Shown: positions 13,817 through 21,178, counted from the first letter of the stretch. The stretch: 21,314 bases of DNA from JACNFS01 sp964582065 (GCA_964582065.1 CAZOQG010000020.1:1-21314), one strand, 5' to 3'. Notes: generated from the letters alone by a model not told the origin. Numbers and translations: made by a program.

Positions 13817-14191
13817 ATGGCCGATTTTGCTGAGCTTTGTGAGCGCCTAAAAGAAGAACGGGCACGGTTGAATGATGAACTGGAGCGGCTAGAGGCTGAG
13901 ATGTGGCCATCTGGTGACAGGCGAGAGGGGAATCCCTTCGGTAAAAGGGAAGAGGAGGCGACTGAAGCCTTTGAGCTAGAAAAGAGGCTAGCCCTGGAGA
14001 AACGCTTGGCACAAGTTCTAGCTGAAGTGGAGCACGCTCTGGAGAAATATGAAGCTGGCACCTATGGCGTATGTGACCTTTGTGGTCAGCAGATACAGCC
14101 AGCCAGGCTTGAGGCGCTACCCCAGGCGAGTTTCTGTCTGGAGTGTAAGGGGCGCCAGACGAGGAATGCCAGGAGTAAATCGGCACGGTAG
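13817..14191 (+). CDS. DksA/TraR-family zinc-finger protein
   Basis: A 124-residue protein. The N-terminal two thirds is a charged coiled-coil hairpin (about 1-78, ELCERLKEERARLNDELERL... and FELEKRLALEKRLAQVLAEV), and the C-terminus carries the zinc finger C-x2-C-x17-C-x2-C (CDLC...CLEC) with the typical EAGTYGVCDLCGQQI lead. Family members bind RNA polymerase's secondary channel or act as small transcription regulators. The coiled-coil tip lacks an obvious DxxDxA motif, so a true DksA role in ppGpp response is uncertain. AGGACAGG precedes ATG 13817; the ATG seven codons earlier has no binding site and lies only 6 nt from the predicted transcript start. Its end overlaps lspA by 26 nt, so translation is probably coupled. 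Confidence 0.85.
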   Translation: MADFAELCERLKEERARLNDELERLEAEMWPSGDRREGNPFGKREEEATEAFELEKRLALEKRLAQVLAEVEHALEKYEAGTYGVCDLCGQQIQPARLEALPQASFCLECKGRQTRNARSKSAR

Positions 14192-14684
14192 GGGATGGCG
14201 GGCAGGGTTGTTCTTACTCATTGCCGCCTTTGTGGCGGCGATAGACCAGGCAACAAAACTGTGGGTTAGGTCCCATTTGCCCCTTGGGGAATCGCTCCCA
14301 GAAGTTGGTTTTGTACGCTTGATCCACGTGCAAAATACTGGGTCAGCCTTTGGTCTTTTTGCTAATCAAGCTTTCCTGTTAACTCTCGTAGCCATAGTTG
14401 GGTTAGTCCTCATCCTGCTGTTTTATCGTTATCTTTCTGAGTATGGCGTTTTGGGCATGTCGGCCTTGGGTCTCGTTTTTGGTGGTGCTGTGGGCAATTT
14501 GATAGACCGCCTCCGCCTTGGTTATGTTACTGACTTTGTTGATGTTCGCCTGTGGCATGGCTATCACTGGCCGGCATTTAACGTTGCTGACTCAGCCATA
14601 ACAGTGGGAACAATCGCTCTTGCTTGCTTCGTTTTCTGGGCGCTGAAAAAGGAGAATGGTCATCCCTCTGGAGCCAGAAGTTAG
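14166..14684 (+). CDS. lspA: Lipoprotein signal peptidase (signal peptidase II)
   Basis: Membrane aspartyl protease that cuts prolipoproteins before the lipid-bearing cysteine. 172 residues from this ATG, typical length. Four membrane helices are visible (about 13-31, 66-86, 94-109 and 142-161). The conserved blocks are present: AAIDQATKLWV, VQNTGSAFGLF, the catalytic GGAVGNLIDRL (D114) and FNVADSAI (D142). The start is not certain: ATG 14166 overlaps the zinc-finger gene by 26 nt and GAGG stands only one base from it; TTG 14208 (just before FLLIAAFVAA) is an alternative behind GGGCAGGG. It serves the three or more lipoproteins coded in this window. It overlaps rluD by 29 nt. Confidence 0.93.
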   Translation: MPGVNRHGRGWRAGLFLLIAAFVAAIDQATKLWVRSHLPLGESLPEVGFVRLIHVQNTGSAFGLFANQAFLLTLVAIVGLVLILLFYRYLSEYGVLGMSALGLVFGGAVGNLIDRLRLGYVTDFVDVRLWHGYHWPAFNVADSAITVGTIALACFVFWALKKENGHPSGARS

Positions 14685-15573
14685 AGAGTTCCGGGTTGTT
14701 GAGTCAGCGGGCCGCCTGGACAAATACCTGGCTAAAGAATGTCCAGAGTTATCACGCTCCTACCTTCAGAAACTGATTGAGCAGGGCCACGTTTTGGTTA
14801 ATGGCTGTGGAGCAAAGGCAGGCCAAAGATTGAACATCGGGGATGAGATTCATGTTAGTTTGCCACCTCCCCAGCCGGCTTCCCTTAGTGCCGAGCCTAT
14901 CCCGGTAAATATAATCTACGAGGATGATGATGTCATAGTGGTAGATAAGCCAGCAGGGTTAGCTGTGCATCCAGGTCCGGGGCATGCCAGCCAAACCTTG
15001 GTTAATGCTCTCTTGGCCCATTGCCCCGATTTGGCTAGCTTCGGTGATGCCATGCGACCGGGTGTAGTCCACCGCCTGGACAAGGACACTTCGGGGCTAA
15101 TGATTGTTGCTAAGAACAGTTATGCTCAGCAGCATCTAATCAATCAGTTCAAAGCTCGGCTGATAGCGAAGGGTTATCTTGTCTTGGTCAGAGGCAAACT
15201 TACTCCAGCGCGAGGCGTTATCGAAGCTCCTGTCGGGCGTGACCCGTCTAATCGCAAACGCATGGGGGTGGTAACTGGGGGAAAACGGGCCAGTACCAGC
15301 TATCGGGTCAAGGAATACATCGGTAATTGCACCTTGCTTGAGGTTGCCACTGAGACAGGTCGGACTCATCAGATACGAGTTCATTTGTCAGCCATTGGCT
15401 ATCCGGTCATTGGCGACCCTGTTTATGGCGCCAAGTCGGCCTATCTCAAGCGGCAGTTTGTCCATGCTTACCGCTTGGGTTTCCGTCTGCCAGCCAGTGG
15501 AGAATATCGAGAGTTCACTTGCCAACTACCTTCGGACCTAGAGCTGGCCCTTGAGCTCATGCGCGCGAGTTAA
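14656..15573 (+). CDS. rluD: RluD-family 23S rRNA pseudouridine synthase
   Basis: Isomerises specific uridines to pseudouridine in 23S rRNA. 305 residues. An S4 RNA-binding domain comes first (about 17-75: GRLDKYLAKE, SRSYLQKLIEQGHVLVNG), then the catalytic domain, with IIYEDDDVIVVDKPAGLAVHPGPGH (86-110) and the RluA/RluD signature PGVVHRLDKDTSGLMIVAK containing catalytic D142. LEVATETGRTHQIRVHLSAIGYPVIGDPVYG is the second conserved block. The order lspA-rluD is frequent in bacteria. The ATG sits inside the end of lspA with AAGGAG directly before it (spacing only 1 nt), so the start could be slightly different. Whether it modifies the helix 69 sites of RluD or other sites is not visible. Confidence 0.93.
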   Translation: MVIPLEPEVREFRVVESAGRLDKYLAKECPELSRSYLQKLIEQGHVLVNGCGAKAGQRLNIGDEIHVSLPPPQPASLSAEPIPVNIIYEDDDVIVVDKPAGLAVHPGPGHASQTLVNALLAHCPDLASFGDAMRPGVVHRLDKDTSGLMIVAKNSYAQQHLINQFKARLIAKGYLVLVRGKLTPARGVIEAPVGRDPSNRKRMGVVTGGKRASTSYRVKEYIGNCTLLEVATETGRTHQIRVHLSAIGYPVIGDPVYGAKSAYLKRQFVHAYRLGFRLPASGEYREFTCQLPSDLELALELMRAS

Positions 15574-15599
15574 GAAACTGATTCCGGCTCCGAATGTTG

Positions 15600-15629
15600 T
15601 TGCCTAATGGTATAGCAATATGCTACATT
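15600..15629 (+). promoter_or_regulatory. Weak candidate promoter of the coiled-coil gene
   Basis: TTGCCT (15600-15605) and TACATT (15624-15629) with an 18-bp spacer. The -10 lies within CTACATTGTAG, an 11-nt palindrome. Confidence 0.35.
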
Positions 15630-15652
15630 GTAGTTAGCGTGGGGTGTGCAAA

Positions 15653-15931
15653 ATGAAGGACGCCGACAAGTCTTTTGGTCAACTCAAGAAAGAGCAGATG
15701 GGAAAAGAGAGTGAGCTTCTGGCTCAGATCTTGGGGAGTTTTGGTGAGTTACAGGATTTGGGCGCCTTTGAAGCCGATTTAGGTGCTCGGCGAAATGAGA
15801 TCCTATTTAAGGTGACTGTGGAAATAGAGGATACCAGGAATCGCCTAAAGCAAGCTGAGCAGTTAGTTGACCGGCTGAAGAAGCATCTGAATCAGGTGGA
15901 AGGACTACATCGGATCCTCACCAAGAAATAG
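15653..15931 (+). CDS. Small coiled-coil protein of unknown function (92 aa)
   Basis: A highly charged, all-helical protein. Residues about 45-92 (TVEIEDTRNRLKQAEQLVDRLKKHLNQVEGLHRIL) have a heptad-like hydrophobic pattern and should form a coiled coil. No membrane segment, signal peptide, cysteine or catalytic motif is present. I chose ATG 15653 because GGGGTG stands a few bases before it; the GTG at 15644 would add only MCK. It is 79 bp after rluD, with a possible own promoter in between. I do not recognise a family. The length and composition would suit an oligomerising adaptor, but that is only a guess. Confidence 0.6.
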   Translation: MKDADKSFGQLKKEQMGKESELLAQILGSFGELQDLGAFEADLGARRNEILFKVTVEIEDTRNRLKQAEQLVDRLKKHLNQVEGLHRILTKK

Positions 15932-16005
15932 GCTTTGGTTTAGTCAGAGAATCCTCTTGCCTTGGTTTGCTCTATTTCTGATGTAGTGGGCGATATCAGA
16001 TTGGT

Positions 16006-16206
16006 TTATTGGCCCCACGGTGTGCTGACCTTTTTTATCGGCTGACCTTCAAATAAGGTCTCCATATCTGCTAGACAGCTTATTGACATTCCACTTCGCC
16101 CTACCTGATCTCTAGCACGAGGGTCATCATTGTCAAGACCATTTTCTGTTTTTGCTGGGATCTTTGAACCGGTGGTCGTGGCACTTTTGGTGGCAGAGTA
16201 TTCCAT
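16006..16206 (-). CDS. Hypothetical small protein (66 aa), orphan
   Basis: The ORF begins with ATG preceded by AGGAGGTG 4 nt away, one of the best ribosome-binding sites in the window, and a plausible promoter lies 35-65 bp upstream. The protein (MEYSATKSATTTGSKIPAK...) is hydrophilic, rich in Ser/Thr and Lys at the N-terminus, with no signal peptide or membrane helix and one cysteine (SISCLADMETLFEG). I do not recognise any family. It points away from the RDD/gltX pair and converges with the coiled-coil gene at 15653-15931. It has the start signals of a real gene, but its composition gives no functional hint and it could be recently formed or decayed. Confidence 0.55.
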   Translation of the reverse strand: MEYSATKSATTTGSKIPAKTENGLDNDDPRARDQVGRSGMSISCLADMETLFEGQPIKKVSTPWGQ

Positions 16207-16241
16207 CGGGCACCTCCTATTTGTTCATTGATATTGGCAGA

Positions 16242-16271
16242 AATCTAGCACTTCTGCTTGTAGAAGGTCAA
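16242..16271 (-). promoter_or_regulatory. Candidate promoter of the 66-aa orphan gene
   Basis: On the minus strand TTGACC (16271-16266) and TAGATT (16247-16242) with an 18-bp spacer; start predicted near 16235. It overlaps a weaker plus-strand candidate (TTGTAG 16258-16263, TAAAAT 16282-16287) for the RDD gene, so the two genes may share a divergent control region. Confidence 0.5.
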
Positions 16272-16314
16272 AGGTATAGGTTAAAATCAGATATATTCTG
16301 AAAAGGGGCCAAGA

Positions 16315-16857
16315 TTGGAAGAGAAGCCGAAAGAATATGCCCTGGAATATGCTGGCTTCTGGGTTAGGCTTGGGGCAGGTGTTATTGATCTCTTGGTGTG
16401 TGGCGTAATCCTGGGGTTCATGGTCTGGATAATCGCCTGTATTTTTGCGGCTGTGGGGCAGGATTATGGGGTGGCCGCAGTCAGCCCTTCATCCGGGGAT
16501 GCCGGTTCGGGTTATAGCTTTGTCCTGGTTCTAATATTGGGCATGATAGTAGGCTGGTTCATAGGGATGCCTTATTTCGTGGGCTTTTGGGTATGGCGGG
16601 GGCAGACGCCAGGGAAACTGGTGATGGGGATAAAGGTGATCCGCACTGATAGCTCTCCAGTTACCTGGCAGTACGCTCTTCTGCGCTATTCGGGCTATGT
16701 TGTGTCTGCGGCGATTCTCTTTGTCGGCTTTATCTGCATTGCTTTTGATAGTCACAAGCAAGGAACACATGACAAGATTGCTGATACCTACGTGGTAAAG
16801 CTTCCGGTAAGGCAGGTGGTATTGACGCAGTCATATGCGCGAGGTGGAGTTGGCTAA
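16315..16857 (+). CDS. RDD-family membrane protein
   Basis: A 180-residue protein with three membrane helices (about 21-48, 68-95 and 124-145). The RDD signature is clear: YAGFWVRLGAGVIDLLV at the N-terminus (Arg and Asp in the first helix), WRGQTPGKLVMGIKVIRTD in the middle, and DSHKQGTHDKIADTYVVK at the end of the domain. RDD proteins are poorly understood; some are proposed to act in ion transport. The TTG start is preceded by AAGGGG 7 nt upstream. Its last 23 nt overlap the start of gltX, so the two are probably translationally coupled. A plausible divergent promoter lies upstream. Confidence 0.85.
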   Translation: MEEKPKEYALEYAGFWVRLGAGVIDLLVCGVILGFMVWIIACIFAAVGQDYGVAAVSPSSGDAGSGYSFVLVLILGMIVGWFIGMPYFVGFWVWRGQTPGKLVMGIKVIRTDSSPVTWQYALLRYSGYVVSAAILFVGFICIAFDSHKQGTHDKIADTYVVKLPVRQVVLTQSYARGGVG

Positions 16858-18310
16858 ATCCAAGGCAACGGTGCGGGTTCGCTTTGCTCCCAGCCCAACC
16901 GGTTATCCCCATTTGGGTAACATCAGGACTGCCCTGTTCAGCTGGCTCTTTGCCCGGCACAATGATGGCACCTTTATTTTGCGTATTGAGGATACTGATG
17001 TTGCCCGACTGGTAGAAGGGGCAACAGATATGATTTTGGACAGCTTGCGCTGGCTGGGGCTTGATTGGGATGAGGGCCCTTATTTCCAGTCACAGCGATT
17101 GGAGATTTACTGTGGGGTGGCAGACCAGCTAGTGGAGGAAGAGCTAGCTTACCTTTGCTACTGCTCTCCCCAGCGGCTGGAGTCGATGCGTCAGGAGCAG
17201 ATGAAGCGAAAACAGCCGCCGGGCTACGACCGGCGTTGTCGACATCTGACACGGGAACAAAGGGCTGAGCTAAAGGCCAGTGGGGTTACTCCGGTGGTTC
17301 GTTTTAAGTCGCCTTTTGAAGGACAGACATCTTTCCATGATTTGATACGGGGGGAGATAGTCTTTGAAAATAGCACCTTGGACGATTTTGTTCTCCTTAA
17401 GTCTGACGGTTATCCTACGTACCATCTGGCCAACATAGTCGATGACCATCGGATGGAAATTTCTCATGTTCTCAGGGCTGATGAGTGGCTGTCGAGCACA
17501 CCGCGTCATGTTCTACTTTACCAGGCTTTGGGCTGGCAGCCGCCGCAGTTTGCCCATTTGCCTATGATTCTGGGCCCCGACAGGGCAAAGTTGAGTAAGC
17601 GACATGGAGCCACAGCCATAAACGAATATTGTGACCAGGGCTATTTGCCCCAGGCGATGGTCAACTTCCTGGCTTTGCTTGGGTGGTCGCTAGATGATAA
17701 GACCGAGTTCTTGAGTCGGCAAGAGATAATAAAGCATTTCTCCTTGGACCGAGTAAGCAAGACAGCGGCTGTGTTCAATAGAGACAAACTTGACTGGATG
17801 AACGGGGTTTACCTCCGAGGCCTGAGTTTGGAGGAATTCAGCCAGCGAGCCGTCTCTTTCATGGAGAGAGATTTGCCTTCGGAAGTTGAGCGCCCTCTTG
17901 ATGCTGACTATGTTCATCAGATTGTGCCTCTTATCCAGGAGAGGGCGAAAACACTGGCTGAGGTGCCGCAGCTTACCGACTTCTTCTTTGTGGACAAGCT
18001 GGAATATGATGCCGGTCTGCTTTTGGGGAGAATTGAAGGCGCTGAAGCGGTTAAGGCTCTTCAGGCTTCGTTAGCCAAGCTGGAGAGGCTGCAGAACTGG
18101 GATGCAGCTTCGCTGGAGGCTGTTCTTCGACCATTGGCTGATGAGCTTAATCTCAAGACTGGCGTATTCTTCGGCCTACTGCGTGTGGCGGCTACAGGGA
18201 GGACAGCAGCTCCACCCCTATTTCAGACCATGGAGGTGTTGGGTAGAGAGCGCTGTTTCGAGCGTTTAAGAGTAGCATTAGACAAACTTTGCTCTCGTTT
18301 AGATAGATGA
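16835..18310 (+). CDS. gltX: Glutamate--tRNA ligase
   Basis: Class I aminoacyl-tRNA synthetase that charges tRNA-Glu. 491 residues, normal size. The HIGH-type motif is APSPTGYPHLGNIRTALF (18-35, form HLGN), LRIEDTD (49-55) and GLDWDEGP follow, and the KMSKS loop is KLSKRHG (252-258). The Rossmann core extends to about 320 and the helical anticodon-binding region fills the rest (LSLEEFSQRAVSFMER...). A Cys cluster CYCSPQRL (108-115) recalls the zinc-binding region of some GluRS, though only two cysteines plus C136 are close by. The start at 16835 lies inside the RDD gene; GAGGTGGAG further on could serve TTG 16850 instead. It may be discriminating or also charge tRNA-Gln; that cannot be told here. 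Confidence 0.96.
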   Translation: MREVELAKSKATVRVRFAPSPTGYPHLGNIRTALFSWLFARHNDGTFILRIEDTDVARLVEGATDMILDSLRWLGLDWDEGPYFQSQRLEIYCGVADQLVEEELAYLCYCSPQRLESMRQEQMKRKQPPGYDRRCRHLTREQRAELKASGVTPVVRFKSPFEGQTSFHDLIRGEIVFENSTLDDFVLLKSDGYPTYHLANIVDDHRMEISHVLRADEWLSSTPRHVLLYQALGWQPPQFAHLPMILGPDRAKLSKRHGATAINEYCDQGYLPQAMVNFLALLGWSLDDKTEFLSRQEIIKHFSLDRVSKTAAVFNRDKLDWMNGVYLRGLSLEEFSQRAVSFMERDLPSEVERPLDADYVHQIVPLIQERAKTLAEVPQLTDFFFVDKLEYDAGLLLGRIEGAEAVKALQASLAKLERLQNWDAASLEAVLRPLADELNLKTGVFFGLLRVAATGRTAAPPLFQTMEVLGRERCFERLRVALDKLCSRLDR

Positions 18311-18400
18311 GTGACATTGCATTAATCGAATACTATCCTCAAAAGATTTACATTGTAATTCTTCCTGCTATGGCATGATGGAGTTGGAGTAATGGAGAAA

Positions 18401-18463
18401 CATGTAGTGCGAGGCTTTAGCCTCGCCAAAGCTCCACCGAGCGACCTTAAAAGGTCGCACTAC
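18401..18463. repeat. REPIN-like two-hairpin repeat (type A), best copy
   Basis: GTAGTGC and GCACTAC form perfect inverted ends (18404-18410, 18457-18463) around two perfect stems, GCGAGGCTTTAGCCTCGC (18409-18426) and GCGACCTTAAAAGGTCGC (18441-18458). This is the inverse orientation of the copy at 1032-1098. It lies in the convergent spacer after gltX. Confidence 0.85.
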
Positions 18464-18499
18464 TTTGTTGGATTGATATCAGGCCTGACTAGAGAAGAA

Positions 18500-18575
18500 A
18501 CACGTCGTGCCCAGGCTTTAACCTCGCCGGGAACCCCACAGGAGATTGCCATGTCGCTTTGTGCCTCACGAAGAC
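18500..18575. repeat. Decayed composite repeat (REP half plus type B)
   Basis: CACGTCGTGCCCAGGCTTTA then ACCTCGCC corresponds to the REP half at 12923, and GGAGATTGCC...GTGCCTCACGAAGAC to the type-B part at 12962. Substitutions have broken both stems. A further type-B scrap, GTGCCTCGCAATGAC, lies at 18654-18668. The rest of 18311-18742 contains no gene. Confidence 0.65.
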
Positions 18576-18686
18576 GAAACAGTGCCAGGCGTTAGCAATA
18601 TTTTGTACTCTTAGAAATTTCGAAGGTGTCACTAATCATACGAACGAGTACGTGTGCCTCGCAATGACGAAAGAGCCGATGTTTAA

Positions 18687-18717
18687 AGCTGGGGGCACTC
18701 ACAGAGTGCCCCCAGCT
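18687..18717 (-). terminator. Hairpin terminator of the 811-residue exported protein gene
   Basis: A perfect 13-bp stem (AGCTGGGGGCACT with its complement) and 5-nt loop, 25 bp past the stop codon. On the minus strand TTTAAAC follows, a weak U-tract. It might also stop gltX read-through from the other side. Confidence 0.75.
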
Positions 18718-18742
18718 AACGCCTATCGCGCCAGGTACGGCA

Positions 18743-21178
18743 TCATCTGAGCTGTAGCGGCGGCGTCTTCAAATCCTGAGTAGGCTTGCGGAAGCAATAC
18801 TGGCCGTTTCCGCATGGTATCTCATCACCGTTGCGCAGGCACCAGTCATAGCCGGCTCCCAGTGCGCGTTTCGGGTCCATGCACTCACATCCTGTGGGGC
18901 ATTGGGTTTGTGTAGGTGGAGGTTGCTCGGGTTCCTGGAAGCAGAACTTGGTGGGCTTCTGGTACTGGTCCCAGGCGCACGGCATTTCCCTTTCCTGGCA
19001 CGGCTCGTAGCCGCGTCCGTACCCCTCGTTCTCCGTCAAGCAGTAGCACCCCCTGGGGCATTGGGTTTCAGTAGGTTCAGGCTCCTCCTCAGGTGGCCCT
19101 AGACAGTACATCTCCTCGCCGTTGTCTTCGTATCCGCACACCCACCACTCTTTCCCATAGCACCAGTTCCATCCCTGTTGCAATAAGAGCTCTGCTTCTC
19201 GCTGTGTCACGCACTTGCAGGCGTCTGGGCACGGTTCCGTAGGTGGAGGCTCCTCCGGTCTCTCGAAGCAGAACTTGGTGGGGTTATGCTGGGCGTCCCA
19301 GGCGCATGGTATTTGAGTTTCCTGGCACAAGGCGGTGAGGCCGTATTCTCTGGCTTCATCCCTTGTTAGGCACTCGCATGGGTAGGGACATCCGACCTCT
19401 GTGGGTGGAGGTTCTTCTGGCTCATCTGGAATCAGGATAGGACGGACGCCGCGAGAGCTGGGCTGGAGGTACTCGACATCAAGGCTGAAGCCAAACGCGG
19501 TGCTGGCGGTATAGACGCCGACCACATCCAGTGGTGCCGTGGAGTAGATAACCACAAACCCTTTTATGAAGCGAATTGGACGGTCTATTTCCATGATACT
19601 AACTGGACTGGTGCTGAGCGTGGTCCCCGTCTGCTCAGAGGGAGCAGCTAATCCGGTTTCTTCTGGCATTGCGCTGGCGATTCTGCTCAAACCGGATTTG
19701 CCAGCCGGCTTCTCAAAGCAATACCTTTGGTTGCCGGCGGTATCAGTTCCACATGGGGTCGTCTGGTTCTGGCACCAGGAAGTGTAGCCGCGCTCGTCTG
19801 CCTCTGCTTTTGTGTAGCACTTGCAGCCTTCAGGGCATTGGACATCCACTTCTCCCGGGGGTATGGTGGATGGCTCCTCTTCCTCAGTCGGCTTCTGGTA
19901 GCAATACATTGGGACCGTGGTGGCAGCGGTGGCAGGAGTCGTGGTACTGACAGTAGATCCGCACTGTATTCTCTGGTTCTGGCACTTGCGGAAGCCGCTT
20001 TCCTCTGCGGCCGCCTCTGTCATGCACTCACATCCTTGAGGGCATTTAGCTTCCTCGGTGGGTTTGGATGTCCATAGTTTGGTAGCCGTGGCCTCCAACT
20101 TATGACCGTTAACCGTGACCGCAGCCACTATAGTGTCTTTGCCTTCATCCGGGCTGCTGTGCTCGAGAACAGCTTGGCCATTCGCATCTGTGGGCCTTAC
20201 CGGAGTTGAGCCTGTCTCGAGGAAATGAAAACTTACCTCAGCTCCGGCGACAGGGTTGCCATTGGCATCTCTTACCGTAGCTACAAGCTTATGATGTTCG
20301 CCTACCATGTTTTCAGCATACGTAGGCGCCAGGGTCAGGCTGGGTCTGCCTTCCTCAGTCGGCCTTCCCGGCTCTGGCTGGGGACGGAAGAAGGTGCCAA
20401 TGTCAAGGCAGTCAATCTCTATGGCCTCGTCTGGTGCCAGGCGCACCTTTCGGAAGGCGGAGATTTGCCCCCGAGGTTTATACTCGGGCTCGGCTATTAC
20501 GACTTTCTTAAATAAGTAGACAGTTTGCTCTTGCGGGTTGTGGACATTGATAGCAGTGGAATACGAGCCCGGCTGGACGCCTTCCCCGCCAAATGCCGGA
20601 CCGCAGAGGAACTTGGCTGAGTAAACGATTAGTCTTTCCATTTCCGGGGGCCGTTTGATCTCAGGCTCTGTGACCCGTTGAATCTCAGGTATTATGGGGG
20701 TCACCCCTTCAGGCACTCGTTCCAACTCCATATCGATAAGCACATCTATCTTGCCCCGCACTTCAAGCAGTTCCTCGTATAGGGGGTTTTCCTGCGGTAT
20801 GGCTGCGGCAGCAGTGGTCATACCGGGCGAGGCCGCTGGCAATTCATTTATCAATTGCTCCAGATGTTTGGCTATTCTATACTTCATGGCCAGGGCAAGC
20901 TCGCTATCCCCGGCTTTTTCGTACTTCCAAGCGGCTATGACCATGTTCCTAACATCATCTATCTGCCCGCGGATTTTCTTATCGTCAGTGTAACCCCTGG
21001 CTTCCTTAAGCTCTTCAAGGATATCATCGACTTGGTCTTTCTCCTCCTCTAATTGAGCCGGGGAAGGTGCTGATAGCTCTAGTGAAGAAGCTGGCTTGGC
21101 GCTCATTGTGTCTGCGGGGATGGCAACCATCGACACCGCGAGCACCAGACAGAAAAAAACGAAAATCGCTCTTCTCAT
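18743..21178 (-). CDS. Large exported mosaic protein with six Cys-rich modules and a Big-1-like domain (811 aa)
   Basis: A signal peptide (about 1-28, hydrophobic FVFFCLVLAVSMVAI) leads to an acidic helical region (40-150). Residues 183-265 form a beta-rich segment (IVYSAKFLCGPAFGG, YSTAINVHNPQEQTVYLFKK, LAPDEAIEIDCLDI). A Big-1/invasin-like Ig domain spans about 285-370 (VATVRDANGNPVAGAEVSF, DANGQAVL). Then come six Cys modules of the form C-x3-C-x-C-x13-16-C-x6-8-C-x5-19-C, starting at C379, C448, C597, C650, C707 and C760. Between modules 2 and 3, residues 530-580 (FIKGFVVIYSTAPLDVVGVYTAST...) look like the missing second half of the 183-265 domain. Modules 3-6 are joined by Pro/Glu linkers (PEEPPPTE). 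AGGAGGTA precedes the ATG; a consensus promoter lies upstream. No LPXTG motif or C-terminal membrane anchor is seen, so it is probably secreted or held by other contacts. Function unknown; a disulfide-rich surface or matrix protein is the likely inference. Confidence 0.85.
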   Translation of the reverse strand: MRRAIFVFFCLVLAVSMVAIPADTMSAKPASSLELSAPSPAQLEEEKDQVDDILEELKEARGYTDDKKIRGQIDDVRNMVIAAWKYEKAGDSELALAMKYRIAKHLEQLINELPAASPGMTTAAAAIPQENPLYEELLEVRGKIDVLIDMELERVPEGVTPIIPEIQRVTEPEIKRPPEMERLIVYSAKFLCGPAFGGEGVQPGSYSTAINVHNPQEQTVYLFKKVVIAEPEYKPRGQISAFRKVRLAPDEAIEIDCLDIGTFFRPQPEPGRPTEEGRPSLTLAPTYAENMVGEHHKLVATVRDANGNPVAGAEVSFHFLETGSTPVRPTDANGQAVLEHSSPDEGKDTIVAAVTVNGHKLEATATKLWTSKPTEEAKCPQGCECMTEAAAEESGFRKCQNQRIQCGSTVSTTTPATAATTVPMYCYQKPTEEEEPSTIPPGEVDVQCPEGCKCYTKAEADERGYTSWCQNQTTPCGTDTAGNQRYCFEKPAGKSGLSRIASAMPEETGLAAPSEQTGTTLSTSPVSIMEIDRPIRFIKGFVVIYSTAPLDVVGVYTASTAFGFSLDVEYLQPSSRGVRPILIPDEPEEPPPTEVGCPYPCECLTRDEAREYGLTALCQETQIPCAWDAQHNPTKFCFERPEEPPPTEPCPDACKCVTQREAELLLQQGWNWCYGKEWWVCGYEDNGEEMYCLGPPEEEPEPTETQCPRGCYCLTENEGYGRGYEPCQEREMPCAWDQYQKPTKFCFQEPEQPPPTQTQCPTGCECMDPKRALGAGYDWCLRNGDEIPCGNGQYCFRKPTQDLKTPPLQLR

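Noticed and set aside
13614..14186. Long minus-strand ORF (190 codons)
   Set aside because: It is antisense to the zinc-finger gene, with no Shine-Dalgarno sequence and a low-complexity, unnatural composition.
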